From: Batrachochytrium dendrobatidis JAM81
Lineage: Eukaryota > Chytridiomycota > Chytridiomycetes > Rhizophydiales
Direction of reading: 5' to 3'
Assembly (NCBI RefSeq): GCF_000203795.2
Contig: NW_006281108.1
Span: forward strand, 687,868-751,867
Length of the DNA stretch: 64,000 nucleotides
Shown here: positions 14,642 to 24,200 of the stretch, piece after piece
Layout of the letters: each line of letters starts with the position of its first letter
Numbering within the stretch: the stretch's first letter is position 1
The notes under the pieces: model-generated
Told to the model about the DNA's origin: nothing
The model's input: the letters and a program-made list of their open reading frames with translations, nothing else
The model's database searches: none
Program-made: the position numbers and the translations under genes

Positions 14642-15454
14642 CTATAATGTGTTGCGTATTGGTGATAAATTCGGATCAGCTCCTATCACTTGATCACCCG
14701 TTCCAGTCGGTGTTAGACTGTTATCACTGGCCAGTACAACAGACGGAAACAGCAGCAGCAAAATCTGACAGAAATCTGAAAATATTAGCGATAGCAAAAA
14801 TGCAAACATGTCGTCTTTGAAAATCGATAATAGTGCGAGAGCAATCAGCGTCGCGCAGAGCCCTATAGGGACATATTTGAGAAAGGTCTGCAAGAGTTTG
14901 GCTTGAACTTGTGATGGGTTTAGAGAGAGCGATTCTGTCGATCCCAGGCGTATGGCCGTTGAGTTGATAGGAACAATGAGCACAACACTAAGAACCGTGA
15001 GTGCCAGCACAAAAAATACGTTTCCTACTGTTGCATCGATGAAACTCACTATATGCGTGCAAGACTCATCTGTGTAACGAGCATAAACCCAGTCGTTGAT
15101 AAGAAGTCCTAGTGATGAAATGCCAACCACGATAGCTAAACCTGTAGATATTCGAATTGCCATGTATAATTTTCGTGCTGAAAATGTTCGTCCATACATG
15201 CCATGAAGAATACATAGACGCATCAAACACAAACAGGTGTACGAGAGCCCATTGAGAAATTCGCATTGAAAATATGGAACATGCTCGATAATTGCTACAA
15301 ACAGAACTCGCTGAATTAAAAATGTGCTCGAGGCAATGGCGATGGGAATACCTTGACTGTAACTTTTGGCGTTGCTTAACGCGACGCCTGAACTATATAC
15401 GACAATGGATGAAAAAATAGAAGATAAGCAGGCCAGAGTTGCAATAAAAGGCAT
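14642..15454 (-). CDS. Seven-transmembrane family protein A
   Basis: Predicted 270-residue integral membrane protein with about seven hydrophobic segments and a short polar C-terminal tail. It belongs to a local family with the proteins at 22486-23391 and 24201-25331. Shared landmarks are a Y-[GS]-[AS]-G-x-A-L-[AS]-N motif after TM1, a conserved E-x-[VIL]-P turn after TM2, an extracellular-looking Cys in the middle of the protein, and a S-D-F-C-[QS]-I-[LW]-L-L-L-F-P motif in the last helix. The frame opens further upstream to 15487, but that end is TTG; the ATG at 15454 matches where its relatives begin. GPCR-like topology is an inference; I recognise no named receptor family and no ligand. 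Confidence 0.8.
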   Translation of the reverse strand: MPFIATLACLSSIFSSIVVYSSGVALSNAKSYSQGIPIAIASSTFLIQRVLFVAIIEHVPYFQCEFLNGLSYTCLCLMRLCILHGMYGRTFSARKLYMAIRISTGLAIVVGISSLGLLINDWVYARYTDESCTHIVSFIDATVGNVFFVLALTVLSVVLIVPINSTAIRLGSTESLSLNPSQVQAKLLQTFLKYVPIGLCATLIALALLSIFKDDMFAFLLSLIFSDFCQILLLLFPSVVLASDNSLTPTGTGDQVIGADPNLSPIRNTL

Positions 15455-16254
15455 GCTTTGTTGGAATAAATCTGTAATAATATTCAAGACTGAAGTAGTA
15501 TCCTTTTATAATATGCAGTGTTAGTCTTTATCCTTAAACAGCACGATCTTGCCAAAACTCCGATAGGCTACAACAACAGTTGAACTTGTTGGATGCTTAT
15601 TTAGCAATCAAAGCAAAGATTATTGCCATGTATGCACTAGTGCGTATAAACTATCACCCTTTCACAAGAGACATGCTAGCCACAAATATTCTACAGGCCA
15701 CTCCATACGCTAAAAGGTCATATTGCTCAAGATACGACCTATTTCACCAATCATGGTTCTACTACACCTCTTGGAGCATATTACAGTTGCGTCCACGTAA
15801 AATGAAACTCGTATTCATTTTGCAGTCTATTTTGCTTTTGAATAAGCAATGGCTAAATAGTCTTTGCGCCTTCATACTAAAAAATAACTGCTTCTTTAGT
15901 AGACTTAATTTTTCAGTATCTGCAATTGCACGTCATACAAAACCATTTTTATTATGGTAGAGCAATTTCCAGTAGAGTTTAAAACTGAACACTATAGCAG
16001 TATAATGAGACTTTATATCTCGTGACACTGCTGTTTGTTGAACAGTTGGAAGACCATATTTAATCGATGAATTTGCAGTCTTGTAAAATGGTATGTTTTT
16101 TAAAATCAAATGAGCATTAGAGAATGTTTTAATGTTATTGTTTGAAAAAAATACAGCATTCACGACTCCATTAATGAACCTTCAAGCATAGCGTTCATCA
16201 TATGATACTCAAAATCAAATTATAGTTTTGAATTGAATTAAATTAAATCGTCTG
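15455..16254. other. AT-rich intergenic stretch, no supported gene
   Basis: Open frames here (for example 15580-15960 on plus) have no recognisable domain, skewed composition and no homologous partner in the window. I see no RNA gene or ordered repeat. Confidence 0.5.
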
Positions 16255-16474
16255 CATTTTTGGCATAACCATACATTGTACGATCACCAGATTCATGCAT
16301 TGCAACTCAAATACTGGATTCAACTGTTCTGAAACTCTCCTTTGGCTTATTCTGAATCACAGATACATTTGTGTTCTAGTTTAAAATAACAATGATTGCG
16401 CGTCTCAGTCATACAACTGTTTGCATGTCAGTCATCCAATGCTTGCTTGCAGTGCTCATTTTGGAGAGTTGAAG
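16255..16474 (+). repeat. Copy of dispersed repeat R2
   Basis: Aligns by eye with 57502-57760 and more weakly with 41275-41480. Shared blocks include 'cata.ccata.attgtac.atcac.aga', 'ttcaactgtt' and 'aatcacagatac.tttgt'. No coding potential. Probably an old non-autonomous element. Confidence 0.5.
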
Positions 16475-17012
16475 ATTGGTAAAGCAGAGATTAAATAAAA
16501 AGTTGGGTTTCATGTAACTAATTAGTTATTTTTATTGTCATTTGTAACATTGAATTTCTTAATATTATTCAAATTCGTTTACGGTACGAATTAAGCACAG
16601 AAGGCTCCTAATAATTTACACTTTGAACTAATGTCCATTTATTCTTGCCAAAATGAGCAGATGATATGCCAGTTTCAAAACAGGAGCGACAAACTATCAA
16701 GTAGTTGGCAATGCCTCGTTCATGCCAACACATTACTGTCACGCGGCGGATTAGGTCCTTGACTTCTTTGGCAACTAGGGACATTTGTAGTTGATACGTT
16801 TGATATGCTTGTAATATTGCTAATCCTAACAACATTTGGAAACAACAGCAGCCAGATCTGACAAAAATCCGAAAGCGCCAGCACAGAAAAAAGACCAAAC
16901 CAGTTGGAGGGATCCGGGGGAAATAAACTCAAGAAAACAAGTAGCAAGCAAGTTAGGGATGGAGCCAGATTGAGAAAGTTTATCAAGATTTTTGTTTGAG
17001 TTTGGACATGAG
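16475..17012 (-). pseudogene. Truncated duplicate of the 7TM-B gene 3' end plus the kinase tail
   Basis: This block is nearly identical to 22240-22777. On the minus strand it carries the C-terminal ~90 codons of the seven-TM gene at 22486-23391, including the SDFCQI motif and the tail ending NVLA. Its left end also keeps the last few plus-strand codons and stop of the Crinkler-like kinase (tggtaaagc.gagattaaataa). Similarity stops abruptly at 'tttggacatg' (17012/22777). The 7TM part has lost its start and first helices, so it is a dead fragment produced by a segmental copy of the convergent kinase/7TM junction. Confidence 0.85.
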
Positions 17013-17164
17013 TAGTATGGATAGAGCACCGGATGATACCAGTTTTCTTGACTAATGATTACCACTAAATTTTGTCCAAAGTTGTCAAAAATAGAAAGTT
17101 ATTGGACATAAGCAATTCAGGTCAAAAACCTTGGGGTATTATAGTGGGAGTTTATTAGTTTAAA

Positions 17165-17896
17165 ATATCAGGAGATCTCTGTGTCAGATCCATGCTTGAT
17201 GCTTTAAATATACACGATCGGATGGTACCAGAATTTAACCGAATTTACTGCTAAATTCATTCAAAAGTCATTAAATCATGAGTTGCTTGTGAAAGTTGAA
17301 CCAATGATTAGGGCAAGGTGAAAACTATGAGGCTGCCTGAAACGACAAAGTTTTCTCATTCCAAAAAGTGATAAGAAAAGATGGTAATGGCAAACCAATC
17401 AATGGGCTTGCCTTGCTTACTGGAGGATTAGCCCTAGCCGGAGCAGTATATTAGTTCTTTTCTGGCAAGCAAGAGACGCACAAAAATCCGTTAGCCCAAG
17501 ACCCAACCTCCAACGAAAATGGTTTGAAGGATTATCAAACGCAATATACGTGTAATCCTTGAAATAGCAGGCGATCCCCAGTTGATTGCCGAGGAATGGT
17601 TTGCGCTTTTCTCTCACATTGGAAAGAGGGATTTGGTCTACCATTTTCAGGGAACTGATTATGTTATTGAACTCAAGTGAATTGATGACTCTAACCGACT
17701 TAAAAGAGCTGTTCAAAACACTAATCGACAAAAGAAGATTGATGTAAAGAAACAGGCTGAGAAGTATGGGCAATTCTGGCTGGACGAACGTGGCAGAACT
17801 TATAATGCACAAGCTATTGCCATTATAAATGATGGTTTTGGAAATGCTAAAACTTTACATCGTATTGTGTTGCCTTTTCAAAGATATATTCTTTAA
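17165..17896 (+). pseudogene. Decayed protein-coding gene, family not recognised
   Basis: Several plus-strand stretches read as protein but are broken by stops and frame changes. Around 17180-17300 there is a fragment with DALNIHDRMVPEFNR followed, in another frame, by QKSLNHELLVKVEPM. Around 17370-17450 there is KVIRKDGNGKPINGLALL. From 17572 to 17896 one frame is open except for a single TGA after VIELK, and ends FQRYIL-stop. The fragments are collinear, which suggests one original gene. Its identity is unknown to me. Confidence 0.45.
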
Positions 17897-18041
17897 GCGC
17901 TTTAACAGGACACAATTAAAGTTGTAATAAATGGCAACTTTCTGTGATTCAGATTAGTTTTTGAAAAGTATATTTCATAGCTGGTTGCCACATGATGAGA
18001 GCGTATAAAAATGAAATCCACAACGAAACTCTTCTTTAAAA

Positions 18042-18992
18042 ATGTCAACTCCAACCGAAATAGCAACAGCCTTACAACAAGCGACAGAAGACCTCAGAAG
18101 AGCAAGAGAAAGTCTTGAAAGAGCAGAAGAAGACCTCAGAAGAGAAAGAGAAAGTCTTGAAAGAGCAGAAAAAAGTCTTGAAAGAGCAGAGAAAGACCTC
18201 AAAAGAGCAGAAAAAGACCTCAGAAACTGGAGAGCTGCCAACCCCACAGACTTTACAAACGCTGGTTATTTAGCACTCTCTGCTGAAGTCACTCGTTGTA
18301 CAGTAAGAGAAGAAAGAGTACGGCAAACATTGGAAGGTGCTCAGCAAATATTGGCAGGTGCTCATCAAACATTGGCAAGTGCTCATCAAACATTCCAACA
18401 GGTTCTGGCTGTTCAAAAGGCAATTTTTTCCCCTCAGTCCTCGGTTACTTCTATTTCTTGTAAATCACAATCAATTAATGGACGTTGTTCTACTGGACGA
18501 CATACTGACCGCAACAAAAAAGCTCAACAAATATTCAGAGAAAAGCTGCTCAAAAGGGATATTCATTGTATAGCAACTAAGGTCGCAGAGGGTTTTGTGG
18601 CTGCTCATATAGTTCCACTCAACATGTCAGAACTAATTGCTCGTAGTATGCTCTTTTCTCCTCGCAATGGTGTCCTTCTTCGCGAAGACCTTGAAGATGA
18701 TTACGACAGACACAAATGGATCTTTGATTATAATGGAAAGGTGACTTCTCTCTTTTCAAACTGGGATTACAAAGACATAATTTGTCATGTCAATGTCTCA
18801 AATGACCCTGAAACCGGGCCTTCCAAAGAACTTATTGAACTGCATAACAAGCTGGCTTTGGAAAGGGCGCAGCATCATTGCCCGAATTGCTGGAAGTATG
18901 TTGGTGCCATTAATATTGATAACCACACTGCTAAAAGTTGTGAAGGGACCAACAAGACTGGTGATGAAAAAGATGTTAAAAAAGATATCTAA
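18042..18992 (+). CDS. HNH-nuclease-like protein with N-terminal coiled coil and C-terminal zinc finger
   Basis: Intact 316-residue ORF without introns. Residues ~10-66 are a highly charged repeat of the unit SLERAEKDL, expected to form a coiled coil. A second weak repeat (AHQTLASAHQT) lies near 105-125. Residues ~190-230 match the HNH_2 pattern: AAHIVP supplies the His, SPRNGVLL the Asn, and DDYDRHKWIFD the final helix. The canonical last His is displaced, so catalysis is uncertain. Near the C terminus CPNCWKYVGAINIDNHTAKSC gives a C-x2-C-x11-H-x4-C finger. Role unknown. HNH_2 proteins are expanded in some fungi, and this one sits in an accessory island near a Crinkler-like kinase. The start is the first ATG, followed immediately by the repeat region. 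Confidence 0.72.
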   Translation: MSTPTEIATALQQATEDLRRARESLERAEEDLRRERESLERAEKSLERAEKDLKRAEKDLRNWRAANPTDFTNAGYLALSAEVTRCTVREERVRQTLEGAQQILAGAHQTLASAHQTFQQVLAVQKAIFSPQSSVTSISCKSQSINGRCSTGRHTDRNKKAQQIFREKLLKRDIHCIATKVAEGFVAAHIVPLNMSELIARSMLFSPRNGVLLREDLEDDYDRHKWIFDYNGKVTSLFSNWDYKDIICHVNVSNDPETGPSKELIELHNKLALERAQHHCPNCWKYVGAINIDNHTAKSCEGTNKTGDEKDVKKDI

Positions 18993-19357
18993 TAAAATAC
19001 TTTTTAATTCATATTTGTGGTTCCAATTGCCATCAAACTTCAAGATGAAAATTGATTACTGGGGCTGATTGATTTTTGCAGCAATAGTATATCCTGTGTA
19101 GATAATAAAAACCAAGGTTGGAGAGGTTTTCAGTTTTACCTATTTGAAAAAAGTATCCATTTGTATGTGTGCAGGTATTCCAGTTTAGATGGATTATTGC
19201 CGTGAATTTTATTATACTGGATTGATGGAAACTGAAAACCAACGAAGCTGGATATTATGAAGAAGTCGTCGTAGGGCTGGAAGTTGTTGGAAAATACTGT
19301 GCGAGCCGAGTTAGTGGTTAATGATTCAGACTCGGAAAAGCTCAAACTAATCAATGA

Positions 19358-19727
19358 GTTCACTCAATGCATTCACTAGATCGCTCAGTCGTATTCGTCG
19401 TCCAGAATTAGATTCTCGCACATACAGAAATGGAACGTATGAAGCTTATCACACAGATACAATCAATATATTGCTTTCTATTGGAGTATACATTATCTGC
19501 CATCAATTCGGAAACTCCAGTCAGTCCTGATATGGATGCCAATACTAGAATCAAAGTGTTAACCAGGCGTATTGTTATATACAAGTCTGAATTATCTGAA
19601 AAGAATCGCCTCATGGTCCATTACCAAAATATTTGCAAACTGGACAATTCATTGGACAAGACTTGGTTGCCTTGGAAGGATGCTTTCCAAATCAAAAAGA
19701 ATTCAATGACTACACTCTAAAAGCATT
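19358..19727 (+). pseudogene. Probable decayed gene in three frames
   Basis: An ATG at 19358 opens a frame containing RSLSRIRRPELDSRTYRNGT that stops after ~58 codons. A second frame then reads plausibly (SPDMDANTRIKVLTRR), and a third near 19620-19727 contains ALEGCFPNQKEFNDYTLKAF. The pieces are collinear and abut, as expected for a gene with small indels. No family recognised. Around 19830-20000 another protein-like fragment (CTRCRRWLDSDEAKSLPTSD) may be part of the same remnant. Confidence 0.3.
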
Positions 19728-20499
19728 TAAATGGAACTACGCAATGTGTCATTTATACATTAGATATCATTGATTTCTGAATGACTATCATGTGTTTGTT
19801 TATTCTACTTTGCCTTGAACAACTATTCGCAATGAATGTACTCGCTGTAGAAGATGGCTGGACAGCGACGAAGCAAAAAGTTTACCTACTTCTGACTCTA
19901 GGTATGACCTCCAAGTCGCGCTATTATTTCGTAATTTAGTCCAAGATATTCTTGAATGTAGAAACATTGAATAGTCTTCAGTGAATTCATGGTAATTTAA
20001 ACGCTTGTTGAAAATAGTAATAGAAAAGCTTTGGAGTTTCAAACGTATCGTATATATCAATCAAGTCTTGTCCAATAAACTTTCTGTATAGAAGTTTATT
20101 GAAATTACAGAGCGAATTAACTGATAACAGCGATATTGGTCAGCAGGTAGAGCAGCACATTTTTTGGTCCAAATCTGTAGCTTTTCAGCCATGTCAGTAA
20201 ACAATAAAGATAAATGAATGTCACTGTAATTCTACACTTATAATCGCTCCCTCGTATTTATCCCAATGTTATTTACTCGTGAGTATAACTCATTTTATAT
20301 TTACATGAACACTTTTTCTGACAATTCATCAAGTCATCTTTGGCTCTCTTTGTTGACTCTTGGGGAATATAAGCTTTTTTATTGAGTAAATGTTAATGAA
20401 TGTCTGACGGCTATAACGACTACAAAATATAATATTAGCAACTCAATTAGAATCTTTGAAGGCTTTTACATTTCGATATCTGATGACCACTCAACCCAT
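19728..20499. other. Intergenic stretch with coding-like debris
   Basis: No intact gene. A short plus-strand fragment near 19830-19970 looks protein-like but lacks a start and is interrupted. The sequence just before 20500 has no usable in-frame ATG for the downstream kinase. Confidence 0.35.
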
Positions 20500-22263
20500 G
20501 TGAAATTTGTTCTTTTCTCACAATCGCAAAATGCCTCGACTCTATTCAATACAAAAACAGCTCTGCTGTATCAACATTCACTCAGAGGTTGCCTATTCCT
20601 GAAGAAGGCCCTGTTGTTGGTGACTTGGTTGCTGCTTTCCATGGACTTCCCAACTCACCTCTTGCTTCTGCCTTTGTTGGCGATACCACCCTACACTTGC
20701 CTGATGGAGTTGCTAGGTCTGCTCTTACAGAAGACTGCTTTTTTTCAGCAGACTCAACTGACTACTCTTGACTCTGGCTGCCCTCTGTCTTCTCTTGGTT
20801 CTTTAAGCTCAAATTCAAAGCAATCACTGATAATCAAATCAAAAGGTGATTCTGGCCAAAGTCTTGCTCATGGTCCTACAGTAAGACTCGATAAAATTTT
20901 ATCAAACACTTTGGCAGATATTGAAAAAGATCTTTCAAAGATATCCATTACTGGGACCAGAAGGCGCCACTCGAAAACACCTTCGCATGTTGGACGGTGG
21001 GAAGACTTTTCAACAGATGCAAAAGCATATGAATATCCTGCTACTCATGTTGGGAGTGATGTTGTTTTGCCTGTTACAAGAGAAGTCGAATTCACACTGG
21101 AAAGAGATGTCAGCAGGGCTGTTGGAAACCATTTGGATAACTTCAACAGAATATTTAAAGACCAAGGAAAGACGCACAGATTCCAAACCAAACCCACTGT
21201 TATCCCTTTAAACTCTGAAACACCAACTCAAACAGAAAAGTCTATCAAGTTTATTGGAGTTCCAGATAATGTTCTCACTCTTGGTTCCAAAGTGTTGTCA
21301 TTTATTGAAGAAAAGACTCCAAATGATTTGCCGGTTCGTCATTTTGCAAGCGGAAACCCATTTGATTTGCTGAAGATGTATAAAGAAGATATACAATACC
21401 AACAAAGCAAAATAACCCGTGAGGACATTGGACGTATGGATGTGTGCACAGTGATTGATCAAGTTTATGGATATCTCTCATTGAACAATCTGATCTATGG
21501 ATGTGTAACTTGTTATGATGTTACATATTTTCTTTGGCGACCCAAGAGAAGCACTCTTCTTATCAGCCATCCCATTTTCAATAATTCTCATTCGCCTAGT
21601 CTTCTTCAAGCACTATATTACTTTGTTCAGCTTGCTTTACGAGACTATAAAGAACAAACGCTAGATCCCAACCCAAAGGACTCTGATATGCCTGTGGAAC
21701 TTAACGCCAGCAATGAAATGGATACTGATGAACATAATGCGGATGAACAATCAGAATCAGGCAGTAACTATTCAACCACAGGCCAGGGAAAAGAAACAAA
21801 TTATAGTTTGGACAAGAGCAAAGGAACAAAATATAACCTTAATCTCGATTCTCTTCATTCTGGTGCCGTGGTTGGATCTGGAGCAACTGGTCAAGTCATT
21901 CGACTCAAGGACAGCAACATTGTTGTGAAGCAATGTGATTCTTATAACAATCCTGAAGGATTCAAAATGCTGAAGAACGAAATATCAATTTACGAAAAGC
22001 TTTCCCCACTCAATCTAAAGTATATTCCTCGTTATTATGGACAGTGCGAATATTATGGGCAACATTTCATTGCGTTGGACTATATTCCCGGAAACCATTG
22101 TGATTGGAGAGCAAACAGTGAATTGAATGAGAGGTTGAATCGTGTTATTCGAGACTTGAAATCGGTTGGCGTGGTTCATCAGGACTTGAGACCAGAAAAT
22201 GTGCTTTTAACTCATGATGGGGATATCAAATTGATTGATTTTGGTAAAGCGGAGATTAAATAA
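20500..22263 (+). CDS. Crinkler-like protein kinase, N terminus apparently frameshifted
   Basis: The long frame ends in a kinase-like domain (last ~135 residues). It has a glycine loop VVGSGATGQV, a lysine in NIVVKQ, a helix-C-like KNEISIYEKL, a catalytic loop HQDLRPENVLL (HQD in place of HRD) and metal motif LIDFGKAE, with the stop four codons later. A central region is conserved-looking but unassigned, followed by an acidic linker. The first ~90 residues of this frame are leucine-rich nonsense, begin at GTG and have no useful ATG. In the same stretch (about 20550-20771) another frame reads like a Crinkler header (QRLPIPEEGPVVGDLVAAFH). The gene is therefore either split by an unrecognised intron, frameshifted, or mis-sequenced near the poly-T at 20743-20750. 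It is convergent with the 7TM-B gene. Family assignment of the header is an inference. Confidence 0.6.
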   Translation: MKFVLFSQSQNASTLFNTKTALLYQHSLRGCLFLKKALLLVTWLLLSMDFPTHLLLLPLLAIPPYTCLMELLGLLLQKTAFFQQTQLTTLDSGCPLSSLGSLSSNSKQSLIIKSKGDSGQSLAHGPTVRLDKILSNTLADIEKDLSKISITGTRRRHSKTPSHVGRWEDFSTDAKAYEYPATHVGSDVVLPVTREVEFTLERDVSRAVGNHLDNFNRIFKDQGKTHRFQTKPTVIPLNSETPTQTEKSIKFIGVPDNVLTLGSKVLSFIEEKTPNDLPVRHFASGNPFDLLKMYKEDIQYQQSKITREDIGRMDVCTVIDQVYGYLSLNNLIYGCVTCYDVTYFLWRPKRSTLLISHPIFNNSHSPSLLQALYYFVQLALRDYKEQTLDPNPKDSDMPVELNASNEMDTDEHNADEQSESGSNYSTTGQGKETNYSLDKSKGTKYNLNLDSLHSGAVVGSGATGQVIRLKDSNIVVKQCDSYNNPEGFKMLKNEISIYEKLSPLNLKYIPRYYGQCEYYGQHFIALDYIPGNHCDWRANSELNERLNRVIRDLKSVGVVHQDLRPENVLLTHDGDIKLIDFGKAEIK

Positions 22264-22777
22264 AAAAGTTGGGTTTCATGTAACTAATTAGTTATTTTTA
22301 TTGTCATTTGTAACATTGAATTTCTTAATATTATTCAAATCCGTTTATGGTACGAATTAAGCACAGAAAGCTCCTAATAATTTACACTTTGAACTAATGT
22401 CTATTTATTCTTGCCAAAATGAGCAGATGATATGCCAGTTTCAAAACAGGAGCGACAAACTATCAAGTAGTTGACAATGCCACGTTCATGCCAACACATT
22501 ACTGTCACGCGGCGGATTAGGTCCTTGACTCCTTTGGCAACTAGGGACATTTGTAGTTGATACGTTTGATATGCTTGTAATATTGCTAATCCTAACAACA
22601 TTTGGAAACAACAGCAGCCAGATCTGACAAAAATCCGAAAGCGCCAGCACAGAAAAAAGACCAAACCAGTTGGAGGGATCCGGGGGAAATAAACTCAAGA
22701 AAACAAGTAGCAAGCAAGTTAGGGATGGAGCCAGATTGAGAAAGTTTATCAAGATTTTTGTTTGAGTTTGGACATGG
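22240..22777 (-). repeat. Parent copy of the segmental duplicate at 16475-17012
   Basis: Nearly identical to 16475-17012 in the same orientation. It spans the kinase stop, the short convergent intergenic region and the C-terminal third of the 7TM-B gene. Here both flanking genes continue, so this is the parent locus and the other copy is the fragment. Confidence 0.85.
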
Positions 22778-23391
22778 AGTGAGTTGGATGAACTGACAGC
22801 AGATGGACAAAAGACTCGAATAGTCGGGATTATCATGATGATATTTAAAAACAAAAAAGATGTAGCAAGAAGCGAATAGCCTATGTGTACCATTGTTTTG
22901 TTGAGATTTGGTGTGCATGTATTGGGAATATATGGCGATGATGCAAATTGGTAAATGAATAAAATAATGGATATCACGCCTAAAACCGTTGACAAGTATG
23001 TGACTGCCTTGAACCATACGTTTTGGCGTGATACTACTTCAGCACGCCTATGTAATTCATAAAGAATGGACAAGCGGAACAAAATACTAAACGTGTATAT
23101 TACATCGTTGGCAGTATGGCAGTATACATACGGTAATCTCTCACTCACTGCCAAAATGAGAATTTGTGTGATGAGAAACGACACTGTAGAGACTATAACA
23201 GTGACTCCACCAGCAACACTCTTGACATTACTGAGCGCAACGCCGGCACCGTAAATCACAATAGAGGAGAAAATACACGACTCTGTTGCTAAAGTAGCAA
23301 CATACGACATTTTATCTGGTCTAATAAACCTAGGTAACTGATTAGAAGGAGTGGTAATGCAGCTATACAAAGCAGACAATGTTAAAAGCAT
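22486..23391 (-). CDS. Seven-transmembrane family protein B
   Basis: Intact ORF of 301 residues, or 274 if translation starts at the second Met (23310), where its relatives begin. It has about seven hydrophobic helices. It shares with its neighbours the YGAGVALSN motif after TM1, the ERLPY turn, the IPNTC loop cysteine and SDFCQIWLLLFPNVV in the last helix, then a Ser/Asn-rich tail. Its 3' third has been copied to 16475-17012. It is convergent with the Crinkler-like kinase, 222 bp between stops. Function unknown; a receptor-like role is an inference from topology only. Confidence 0.8.
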   Translation of the reverse strand: MLLTLSALYSCITTPSNQLPRFIRPDKMSYVATLATESCIFSSIVIYGAGVALSNVKSVAGGVTVIVSTVSFLITQILILAVSERLPYVYCHTANDVIYTFSILFRLSILYELHRRAEVVSRQNVWFKAVTYLSTVLGVISIILFIYQFASSPYIPNTCTPNLNKTMVHIGYSLLATSFLFLNIIMIIPTIRVFCPSAVSSSNSLHVQTQTKILINFLNLAPSLTCLLLVFLSLFPPDPSNWFGLFSVLALSDFCQIWLLLFPNVVRISNITSISNVSTTNVPSCQRSQGPNPPRDSNVLA

Positions 23392-24200
23392 GGTATCAGT
23401 TTTAGACTAATTGATTAGCATAGGACATCAAAAAGCTGCTCGAGGAATATCAACAAAACTCGATATAGCCACACTCGTTTTGAACGCACCAGCAATATAC
23501 TTGACATAATTAAGGGGTTTAATATGATACCATCAAGTATCAGAATTAGAATCTCGACAAAACAGCACGACTTACTAATGGTGTGGTAAAAGGATAGGCA
23601 GTAGGGCACGTCGGCTTTTTTGGACAAAAGAATCGACAACATTTTGCTTTGGCAGTCTTTCGAAATGCAATATGATTGAAAATTGAAAGATGGGAATAGC
23701 TCAGGCACCAACAATGTGCTCAACAAATGTTAGCCATTGTGCATGTGGATATCAATGCGTTTTCGCGTTGCTATCACAATACAGCCAGCTATATAGGTGG
23801 CCATAATAAACACTAATCTAACATCAAAAACTTCTTGCTCAAACGCTATTGTAAGATTAGTGAAAGTAAACAGCCGACTACAGGTCTAGAGTTAAATACC
23901 AGAATAATTGACAATGTATTATCAATATCCTGACTTACCATGCATTAATAATTATTACATCTGGCATGTATAACTAGTCAATAATCAAACACCTGAGCTG
24001 AGTTTTGTATTATATGCTTAATGCAAGTGACAAAATATTGACATCAAGTCAACCGTATCCATTTTTATACCATTCCAATCATTCGATAAAAGCAAGTCAA
24101 GTTTACACATTTTAATTCTTTAGATGAGAATTCAAGTGAATTATATTAACCAACATTTAACAAGGTTTTGAAATGAAAAAATCAATCAAAAGCAGACTAT
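23392..24200. other. AT-rich intergenic stretch, no supported gene
   Basis: Only short unconvincing frames. No repeat partner seen in the window. Confidence 0.5.

Noticed and set aside
15580..15960. 126-codon plus-strand open frame
   Set aside because: No domain, no partner in the window, composition like neighbouring noncoding DNA.
17417..17812. Minus-strand 131-codon frame
   Set aside because: The opposite strand reads more like decayed protein, and this frame is its shadow.
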